Shown: positions 57,673 to 64,000 of the stretch, piece after piece
How the letters are laid out: each line of letters starts with the position of its first letter
How positions within the stretch are numbered: position 1 is the first letter of the stretch
Source: Bordetella genomosp. 8
GTDB lineage: Bacteria; Pseudomonadota; Gammaproteobacteria; Burkholderiales; Burkholderiaceae_B
Length of the DNA: 64,000 nt
Assembly: GCF_002119685.1 (NCBI RefSeq)
Contig: NZ_CP021108.1
Location: 4,960,001-5,024,000 of the forward strand
Reading direction: 5' to 3'
Position numbers and translations under genes: made by a program
The notes under the pieces: generated by a model
Seen by the model: only the letters and a program-made list of their open reading frames with translations
What the model was told of the DNA's origin: nothing
Database searches by the model: none

Positions 57673-59667
57673 TCAGTTTTGCTTCACCGACGTGCCGTCG
57701 TCGGCTTTCCTGGGATGATCGGGCGCGGTGGTTGAGCCGCCGGGCCCGCTGCCGGCGGCGCCACCCGAGTTCAACAGCACCATCGGGCCCGATATCTGCA
57801 CGCCGGCGGGCGTCACCGATACGAAGCTGTCGCCGACCTTGAGCGACAGCATGGCCGCGGCCTCCAGGACCAGCGTCGCGCCGGCCTTGACGTGCACGAG
57901 CTCGCTCTTGACCACGTATTTTTCGCCGGCTTCATGGACGATGGCCAGGCTGGCGTTCAGCGACACGTCGCGCGCGCGCGTCAGCTGGCTCTCGCCGACG
58001 GTGACGTGCTGCGATTTCGCTTCGACCAGATGGGCGTTCTTCACGATCGTGTGGGCGTCGTTCCCCACGTAGGCCAGGCTGTCGCGCTCGATATAGTTAT
58101 CCTGGTTGCCGTCGGTGTAGAGCAGGATCTGCAGCTTGTCGTCATTGAAGCGCAGTTCGTTGCGCTTGCCGGCATTCTTGCCACCCGTGCCCTGCGTATA
58201 GAGGGTCGACACCGCGGCGGCATCGGGCAAGACGTAAGGCGGCTTGTTCTTGCCGTTGTAAAGGCCGCCCACCACCAGCGGCTTGTCGGGATCGCCGTTC
58301 AGGAAATGGACCAGGACCTCGTGATCCTTGCGGGGCAGGAACATGGCGCCCCAACGGCCGCCGGCCCAGGGCTGCGCGGCGCGCACCCAGCAGCGTTGCA
58401 TGATCCTGCTGGCCGCGGGCGGATTGAATTGCTCCCAATGGAACTGCACCTTGACGCAACCATGCGCGTCGGTGGCGAAGTCGTCGCCGTCCGGCGCCAC
58501 GACGGTGGCGGTCTGCGGACCGACGTTGGGAACGTACGCCCACGGCGCCGGATAGTAATGGCTGTAGCGCGGGATCGCCGCGAACCGGCAATCGAACAGC
58601 GCGCGATGCCGGCGGCCCGCCGCCTTGCGCGCCAGGAACCGCTGTCCATCGTTCATCCGGTACTTCACGTCGGTGACCAGGTAATCGCCGTCCTGGTCCG
58701 CGCACGGATGGCCGGACAAGCCGAACCAGCCGCCGGCGGCCATGCCCAGGGCGGTGGCGCGGCCACGCACCCGCGCCGAGCGTGCCAGATGCGTATCGAG
58801 CTGAACGCGGGCATAGCGCTTTCCCACGGCGTCGTCCACATACCAGCGTGCCGGCTCCTGGTGCCCGTATTCCTTGTCTCCCGCCGGGTCGTCGGCCTTG
58901 GCCTTCAGACCTCCGGAAGCGCTGCGGCCGACATTCAAATAATCGAAGGCATTGGCCTCGCTCAATCCCGCCACGACGCGCCGCGATGCATGCCAGTCGT
59001 AGACGGCATCGGCGGCGGGCCCACCGTCCGAATCCCGCCTGACATGGTCGAACGGGATCGTCCGGTAGTCCTTGATGGCTTCATGCTGCTGCGTATCGTC
59101 CACCAGGACCAGCTTGTCCGTGCCATCCTGCTGGTGCTCGAAGTAATAGTAGATGCCTTCCCGTTGCAGCAGGCGGTTGAGGAAGTTGAAATCCGTCTCG
59201 CGATACTGCGTGCAATGGTCCAGCTTGGGATAGGACCGGGTGCAGGCATTGCGGAACTCGACCTTGCGCTCGTCCAGCAGCAACCGGACGATATCCGGCA
59301 CGGACTGGTCATGGAAGAAGCGGCAATGCGAAGACCGCGTCAGGCGCCATACCGTCGGACGGACGATCGCGCGATAGGCCTTACGGGGCAGTTCGGCATT
59401 TTTTGTCAGCACGCCCAGCTCCAGCAGGCTGAACTGCGCGACGATCCCGTTCAGGAAGCGGTCGCCGCGCTGCCCCCGCACGGTGATGGAGACATTGCTG
59501 CCGAGGAACCTGGACGACGGCTCCCCGTTCGCGCAGGAAAACAGGATCTTGATCTTGTAGGGCCGGCCCAGGCGCTCGCGGCCTTTCACGTCGTGCAGCA
59601 GGGTGTCGGCCGGAAGCCGGGCGCCGGTTATCCGCAAGGGCCGTTCGCCCTGCGCGTCACTCGCCAT
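57673..59667 (-). CDS. vgrG: Type VI secretion spike protein VgrG (TssI)
   Basis: 664-residue spike. An N-terminal gp27-like region (about residues 15-390) shows the YRETDFNFLNRLLQREGIYYYFEH motif. The gp5-like OB domain follows (about 390-480: VVAPDGDDFATDAHGCVKVQFHWE, then SRIMQRCWVRAAQPWAG), and a beta-helix with repeated strands ends the protein. No effector domain is visible at the C-terminus, which ends in a Gly/Ser/Thr-rich tail. The start MASDAQGERPLR at 59667 overlaps clpV by 11 bp. It is followed by a DUF4280 gene that could cap it. Confidence 0.96.
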   Translation of the reverse strand: MASDAQGERPLRITGARLPADTLLHDVKGRERLGRPYKIKILFSCANGEPSSRFLGSNVSITVRGQRGDRFLNGIVAQFSLLELGVLTKNAELPRKAYRAIVRPTVWRLTRSSHCRFFHDQSVPDIVRLLLDERKVEFRNACTRSYPKLDHCTQYRETDFNFLNRLLQREGIYYYFEHQQDGTDKLVLVDDTQQHEAIKDYRTIPFDHVRRDSDGGPAADAVYDWHASRRVVAGLSEANAFDYLNVGRSASGGLKAKADDPAGDKEYGHQEPARWYVDDAVGKRYARVQLDTHLARSARVRGRATALGMAAGGWFGLSGHPCADQDGDYLVTDVKYRMNDGQRFLARKAAGRRHRALFDCRFAAIPRYSHYYPAPWAYVPNVGPQTATVVAPDGDDFATDAHGCVKVQFHWEQFNPPAASRIMQRCWVRAAQPWAGGRWGAMFLPRKDHEVLVHFLNGDPDKPLVVGGLYNGKNKPPYVLPDAAAVSTLYTQGTGGKNAGKRNELRFNDDKLQILLYTDGNQDNYIERDSLAYVGNDAHTIVKNAHLVEAKSQHVTVGESQLTRARDVSLNASLAIVHEAGEKYVVKSELVHVKAGATLVLEAAAMLSLKVGDSFVSVTPAGVQISGPMVLLNSGGAAGSGPGGSTTAPDHPRKADDGTSVKQN

Positions 59668-62416
59668 CGGCAGCCTCCGTGCTTGCGTCGCTGAGCGCAT
59701 AACGGAATTCGCCTTCGCCGGCATCCACGCGGATCTCGCGCGGCGCCCGCCCTTGCTTGCGCCACTCCAGCAGGCGCCGGCCGACGCCGGGCAATACCGC
59801 CTGCATCAGCACCGCGTCGACCAGGCGCGCGCCGCTCTGCCTTTCGGTGCAGCGCGCGGTGATCTCGTCGACCACCGCATCCGTGTAGGAGAAGGACAAT
59901 GCGTCGCTGCCATGCAGGCGTTGTGCCAGGCGGTCTAGCTGCAGCTGTACGATGCGGCGCAGGTTCGCCGGGGCCAGCGGGTAATAGGGAATGGCGGTCA
60001 TCCGGCCCAGCAGCGCGGGCGGGAATACCTGCAGCAGCGGCGCGCGCAGCGCCTCCAGCAGCTGTTCGGGTGCGGGGTATGGCACATCGTCCACGCACAG
60101 GCGTTCGATCACGTCGGAGCCCGCATTGGTGGTGAGCAGGATCAGGCAGTTGCTGAAGTCGATCACCCGCCCTTCCCCGTCTTCCATCCAGCCCTTGTCG
60201 AACACTTGATAAAAGACCTCATGCACGTCGGGATGGGCTTTTTCCACTTCGTCCAGCAGCACGACGCTGTAGGGGCGGCGACGCACGGCCTCGGTCAGGA
60301 CGCCGCCTTCTCCGTAGCCGACGTAGCCGGGCGGCGCGCCCTTCAGGGTGGAAACCGTATGGGCTTCCTGGTACTCGCTCATGTTCAGGGTGATGACGTT
60401 GTGCTCGCCACCGTAAAGCACGTCGGCCAGGGCCAGCGCGGTCTCGGTCTTGCCGACGCCGGATGGGCCGGCAAGCAGGAACACGCCGACGGGACGGCCA
60501 GGGCGGTCCAGCCCGGCTCGCGCCGTCTGGATGCGGCGAGCAATGCATGCGGTGGCCGCGGGCTGGCCGACGATGCGGCGGTCGAGTGCCCTGTCGAGCT
60601 CGAGGAGGCCGTCGATTTCGTCGTTCAGCATCCGGCCCACGGGGATGCCCGTCCAATCCTGCACGACGGCGGCCACCGCGTGCCGGTCCACGCAGGCGGC
60701 CACCAGGGGCTGGTCGTCCTGGGTCGATACCAGTTCGGCCTCCAGCCACGCGAGCTCGGCCAGGCAGGCCTGCGCGGGATCGCCGCCATCGGCGTCCGCC
60801 CGGGTTTCCTGTCCGCCCTCCTGCCCAGCCCCCGGTCCAGTCCCCGGCGCGGCTCCCGGTGCGGCTTCTGGTGCGGCTTCGATCAGCTTGGCGCGGCACC
60901 GGGCAATCCGGGCGACCAGATCCGCTTCCGCGTTCCAGCGCGCTTCCAGCGCCATGCGGGCCTGCTCCTCGAGCACCAGCGCGGCCGCGATGTCGGCCGC
61001 GCGCGTGCCATCGCCCAGGCCCAGCGCGGCCTCGCGCTCCAGGAGGGCCAGTTCGGCGCGCAAGGCGTCGATATCGGCGCGGCGGCGGTCCAGGGCAGCG
61101 GGCGTGGCATGCCGGCTGACCGCCACGCGCGCGCACACCGTATCGAGCAGGCTGACCGCCTTGTCGGGCAATTGGCGATCGGGAATGTAGCGATGGCTGA
61201 GCCGTACCGTCGCACGCAGCGCGTCGTCCAGGATATGGACGCCGTGGTGCGACTCCATGGGCGCCACCAGGCTGCGCAGCATGCGCAGCGCCTTCTGTTC
61301 GTCAGGCTCGTCGACGGCGACCGGCTGGAAGCGCCGCGTCAGGGCCGGGTCTTTCTCGATATGGCGTTTGTACTCGGCCCACGTCGTCGCGGCGATGGTG
61401 CGCAAAGTGCCTCGCGCCAGCGCGGGCTTGAGCAGGTTCGCCGCGTCGCCGGTGCCTGCCGCGCCGCCTGCGCCCACCAGCGTATGCGCTTCGTCGACGA
61501 ACAGGATGATGGGCTTCTCCGCGGCCTGCACCTGGTCGATCACCTGGCGCAGGCGCTGTTCGAATTCGCCCTTCACGCCGGCGCCGGCCTGCAGCAGGCC
61601 CACGTCCAGCGTGCGCAGCGCGACATCGCGCAACATCGGCGGGACGTTGCCCGCCACGATGCGCTGCGCCAGGCCTTCGACCACGGCGGTTTTGCCGACA
61701 CCGGCCTCGCCCGTCAGGATGGGATTGTTCTGGCGCCGGCGCAGCAGGATGTCGATGACCTGGCGGATTTCGTCGTCGCGGCCGACGATGGGGTCCAGCT
61801 TGCCATCGCGGGCCAGCGCGGTCAGGTCGACGGTGTAGCGTTGCAACGCCTGCTGGCCGGGCTCCTGCCCCGGCAGCGATCCTGCGTGCTGGGCGGGCGG
61901 GTTGCCCTCCGGCAGGCCATCGGCGCCAGCCGCGGCCTCTTCCGGCGAACCGCGCAGCCAAGTGCCGAAGCCCTCGCCCAGGGCGGCGTCGTCGATGGCC
62001 GCGAACTGGCGCGAGATGCCGATCAGCGCGCGCCGCAGCGATGGGGTGCGCAGCATGCCCAGGACCAGGTGCGCGGTCCGCACCCGGGCTTGCGCGTACT
62101 GCAGCGACGCGTACATCCAACCGCATTCGGCCGCTTCCTCGATCTGGCCGGAAAGATCCAGCATCCTGCCCGCGCCGGGCGGCAGCCGGTCCAGCGCGCC
62201 CGTCAGATCGCGCGCCAACGCGGCGCTGTCGACCTGGAAATGGCGCAGGATGCGCAACAGGTCCGAGTCATGGAGCTGCAGGACCTGATGCAGCCAGTGC
62301 TCCAGCTCGACGTGCGCGTGCCCGCGCAGCTTGCAGAAGGTCGTGGCGCTTTCCATGGCTCGATAGGCGAGCGGGGAGAGTTTGCCGAATAAAGCAGCGC
62401 GGCTGATATCCGCCAT
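59657..62416 (-). CDS. clpV: Type VI secretion sheath-disassembly ATPase ClpV (TssH)
   Basis: 919-residue AAA+ protein that depolymerises the contracted sheath. An N-terminal double-Clp domain (about residues 1-160) precedes AAA1 with Walker A GEAGVGKT (236-243) and AAA2 with GPSGVGKT (about 648-655); arginine-finger and sensor motifs are present. The middle domain has an extra Gly/Ala/Glu/Asp-rich stretch near residues 520-550, longer than usual. Length is slightly above the usual 870-900 residues. It lies between tssG (3-bp gap) and vgrG (11-bp overlap). Confidence 0.96.
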   Translation of the reverse strand: MADISRAALFGKLSPLAYRAMESATTFCKLRGHAHVELEHWLHQVLQLHDSDLLRILRHFQVDSAALARDLTGALDRLPPGAGRMLDLSGQIEEAAECGWMYASLQYAQARVRTAHLVLGMLRTPSLRRALIGISRQFAAIDDAALGEGFGTWLRGSPEEAAAGADGLPEGNPPAQHAGSLPGQEPGQQALQRYTVDLTALARDGKLDPIVGRDDEIRQVIDILLRRRQNNPILTGEAGVGKTAVVEGLAQRIVAGNVPPMLRDVALRTLDVGLLQAGAGVKGEFEQRLRQVIDQVQAAEKPIILFVDEAHTLVGAGGAAGTGDAANLLKPALARGTLRTIAATTWAEYKRHIEKDPALTRRFQPVAVDEPDEQKALRMLRSLVAPMESHHGVHILDDALRATVRLSHRYIPDRQLPDKAVSLLDTVCARVAVSRHATPAALDRRRADIDALRAELALLEREAALGLGDGTRAADIAAALVLEEQARMALEARWNAEADLVARIARCRAKLIEAAPEAAPGAAPGTGPGAGQEGGQETRADADGGDPAQACLAELAWLEAELVSTQDDQPLVAACVDRHAVAAVVQDWTGIPVGRMLNDEIDGLLELDRALDRRIVGQPAATACIARRIQTARAGLDRPGRPVGVFLLAGPSGVGKTETALALADVLYGGEHNVITLNMSEYQEAHTVSTLKGAPPGYVGYGEGGVLTEAVRRRPYSVVLLDEVEKAHPDVHEVFYQVFDKGWMEDGEGRVIDFSNCLILLTTNAGSDVIERLCVDDVPYPAPEQLLEALRAPLLQVFPPALLGRMTAIPYYPLAPANLRRIVQLQLDRLAQRLHGSDALSFSYTDAVVDEITARCTERQSGARLVDAVLMQAVLPGVGRRLLEWRKQGRAPREIRVDAGEGEFRYALSDASTEAADGE

Positions 62417-62419
62417 ATG

Positions 62420-63484
62420 TCAAAGTCCTTGGCCGCGCCGGTCAGCGCGTGTGTAAGTGTTTTCGCGCGGCTGGATGCGCACGGCCGGCGTTACGCCAGC
62501 CGCCGTGCGGCGGCCCAGCCAACTGGTGTATGCCAGCCGCGCGTGGCCATCCAGCCGCATGCATGCCGCGGCTGCGCGCGTCAGGCGCAGTTCGATGTCC
62601 CATTCCAGCAGGCCGCCGGTGTAGAGACGGACCCAGTCGACCAGACGTCCGTGGCTGGCCGTGCCGGGCAGCAGGCGCCGCATATCGTCGGCCCCAACCG
62701 GCCCTATCAGTACGCGGAATTTGCTTTGCCGGTCCCACACGCGCTTGCCGATGACCAGGCCGCGGCCCAGCGAGCGCGGGGGCACCCTGCTCCCCAACCG
62801 GGTGCGGTCGTCAGCGCCCAGCCGCAGCCAGGTACCGACGAACTGCCGGATCCGCACGGGTACGCCGAAGTACTGGCCCAGCAGCAGCCCCAGGCCGCTG
62901 GCGTGGCGGGTACGCGTGGACAGCAGGCCGCAGAATTGCAGCCTGTCCAGCAGGTCTCCCGCATCCGTCGCATCCCGCGCGCCCGCCTTCGCCGCGCCCG
63001 TGTCGGACCAGCCGCACAGGCTGGCGACGTAGTAGCCATAGCCGGTGCGGGCAGGCCGCCGCGGGTCCAGCCCGACCACGGGCTGGCCGGCGGCCCAGGC
63101 CCGATAGAACAGGCTTAGCTGCCGATGGTGGAACACGTCGGCGAACGCGGCGAGCGTCGCATCGCCGGCGTGGGCGATGCGGTTGTGCACATACTCGGCC
63201 AAGTGCAATGGCATAGGGCCGTTGGCGCCGAACAGGCCACCCACATTCACCGACAGCCGCGCCGGCCCGCCATCGCCGCCCGGCTGGTAGGCGTTCAGTT
63301 CGGCCGCGACGAAACCCAGGCGCGGCCGCTGGCCGATCCTGACCGCATCGTCGCGGGGATGCTGCGTATAGCCCAGCCGCGGCCGGTCGCGATGCGCGGC
63401 CTCGATGAGCCGCAGCGCCTGGAAGAAACCGAAGCGGCGCGTGTCACGCGCCAGCAGGCCGTCGGGGCCTACAGCATGTGGCAC
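62420..63484 (-). CDS. tssG: Type VI secretion baseplate protein TssG
   Basis: 354-residue baseplate subunit that forms the wedge with TssE, TssF and TssK. The N-terminus carries the family signature RRFGFFQALRLIEAAH, then GLFGANGPMPLHLAEYV and FYRAWAAGQPV. I prefer the GTG at 63484 because a GGAGGG site precedes it by about 3-4 bases; another GTG at 63505 would add 7 residues. It overlaps the tssF 3' end by 16 bp and precedes clpV by 3 bp. Confidence 0.93.
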   Translation of the reverse strand: MPHAVGPDGLLARDTRRFGFFQALRLIEAAHRDRPRLGYTQHPRDDAVRIGQRPRLGFVAAELNAYQPGGDGGPARLSVNVGGLFGANGPMPLHLAEYVHNRIAHAGDATLAAFADVFHHRQLSLFYRAWAAGQPVVGLDPRRPARTGYGYYVASLCGWSDTGAAKAGARDATDAGDLLDRLQFCGLLSTRTRHASGLGLLLGQYFGVPVRIRQFVGTWLRLGADDRTRLGSRVPPRSLGRGLVIGKRVWDRQSKFRVLIGPVGADDMRRLLPGTASHGRLVDWVRLYTGGLLEWDIELRLTRAAAACMRLDGHARLAYTSWLGRRTAAGVTPAVRIQPRENTYTRADRRGQGL

Positions 63485-64000
63485 AGGCCCTCCTTGCCGG
63501 CCCACCGCATGATCTCGCCCCGTGCGGGCGTGCGAACGAGGGTTTCGGCAAAGTGGTTGATCGACACATAGCCCGCGAAGAAGGCCTGCAGCACGGCGGA
63601 AAGAAGAAAGGCGCCGCCACCCTGGAACGCGCCGTCGTCCAGGGTCAGGGTGACTTCCAGGCCGCGCCCGAACGCAGCGCGCCCGGGCATGGGCAACCTG
63701 CGGGTAATGCCGCGCGATCGCACGCCGGCGATACCGGATATCTGCCGCCTGCCGACGACGTCGGTCTCATGGCAGTACAGGTCCAGCAGCTCGCGTATGC
63801 CACACCCGTCCGCGCCGTCGTCGTCGAACAGCGAACGGTGATTGAGCGCCAGGTGGTTCAGCAGGCGCCAGGTCGAGGCGTTCGCCGTCATGCCGGGCCG
63901 CGGTTCGCTCGGCCCGGCGACGCAGCGGATGCTGCGCACCGGCATTTCGTCATCGAAGAAGAAATCGGTGGCACCCACGCCCACCGGCATCGACAATGGG
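63469..64000 (-). CDS. tssF: Type VI secretion baseplate protein TssF, C-terminal part (cut by window edge)
   Basis: About 176 codons of the C-terminus are present; the gene continues past 64000. The segment includes RSIRCVAGPSEPRPGM, TWRLLNHLALNH and a terminal GYVSINHFAETLVRT, all characteristic of the TssF C-terminal half (DUF879). With TssG it forms the baseplate wedge. The 3' end overlaps tssG by 16 bp. Confidence 0.93.
   Translation of the reverse strand, partial: PLSMPVGVGATDFFFDDEMPVRSIRCVAGPSEPRPGMTANASTWRLLNHLALNHRSLFDDDGADGCGIRELLDLYCHETDVVGRRQISGIAGVRSRGITRRLPMPGRAAFGRGLEVTLTLDDGAFQGGGAFLLSAVLQAFFAGYVSINHFAETLVRTPARGEIMRWAGKEGLCHML

Overview
The window is high-GC betaproteobacterial chromosome that fits Alcaligenaceae, most likely a Bordetella or close relative. 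Reasons: a dcw cluster with murE and murF fused into one frame (a fusion I know from Bordetella), the order tolQRAB-pal-cpoB, two TctAB-type tripartite transporters, a small SWIB-domain protein, and a 16S-Ile-Ala-23S-5S ribosomal operon. The species cannot be fixed by eye. Almost everything is intact core genome. There are no insertion sequences, prophage genes, integrases or CRISPR arrays.

Layout. (1) 1-7.8 kb, minus strand: division and cell-wall cluster mraZ-rsmH-ftsL-ftsI-murEF-mraY-murD (murD cut by the window edge), with overlapping stop/start codons. Its promoter carries phased MraZ boxes. (2) 7.8-8.4 kb: RNase P RNA with promoter and terminator. (3) 8.4-16 kb: a lipoprotein acid phosphatase/phospholipase C-like enzyme divergent from a di-haem cytochrome c peroxidase, then an ABC-F ATPase (Uup type), pyrC and an M20 amidohydrolase. 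(4) 16-17 kb: SWIB protein and a DUF4870 membrane protein. (5) 17.1-23 kb, minus strand: a complete rrn operon with promoter, boxA sites, processing stems and terminator. (6) 23-30 kb: Lrp regulator divergent from hppD, cytochrome c, ilvD, lgt, a SIMPL protein, 6S RNA, zapA and a coiled-coil partner.

(7) 30-40.5 kb: a metabolic and transport island made of two converging halves. The plus half is tctBA, a gamma-glutamyltransferase-like enzyme and a GarR-type reductase. The minus half is a TctDE-type two-component system, a second tctBA and a GhrA-type reductase. Neither half has a tctC binding-protein gene. (8) 40.5-50.2 kb: rppH divergent from proS, then ybgC-tolQ-tolR-tolA-tolB-pal-cpoB, followed 3 bp later by an iron-siderophore-type ABC permease and ATPase without a binding protein. 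(9) 50.2-64 kb, minus strand: a type VI secretion cluster read as tssF(partial)-tssG-tssH/clpV-vgrG-DUF4280/PAAR-like-small unknown ORF-tssJ-tssK-tssL-tssM. The sheath, tube and baseplate genes (tssB, tssC, hcp, tssE, tssA) are not present and presumably lie beyond base 64000.

How the parts work together: region 1 builds and places septal peptidoglycan, and ZapA in region 6 supports the same division ring. Tol-Pal constricts the outer membrane behind it. The T6SS membrane complex (TssJ-L-M) spans the same envelope, and its TssL carries its own peptidoglycan-binding OmpA domain. I found no clearly unprecedented system. The best candidates for new biology are the paired tct/2-hydroxyacid-reductase island with its palindromic operator, the unknown 90-residue T6SS ORF, the 12-bp repeat tract inside tssK, and the orphan FecCD-type transporter wedged between tol-pal and the T6SS.
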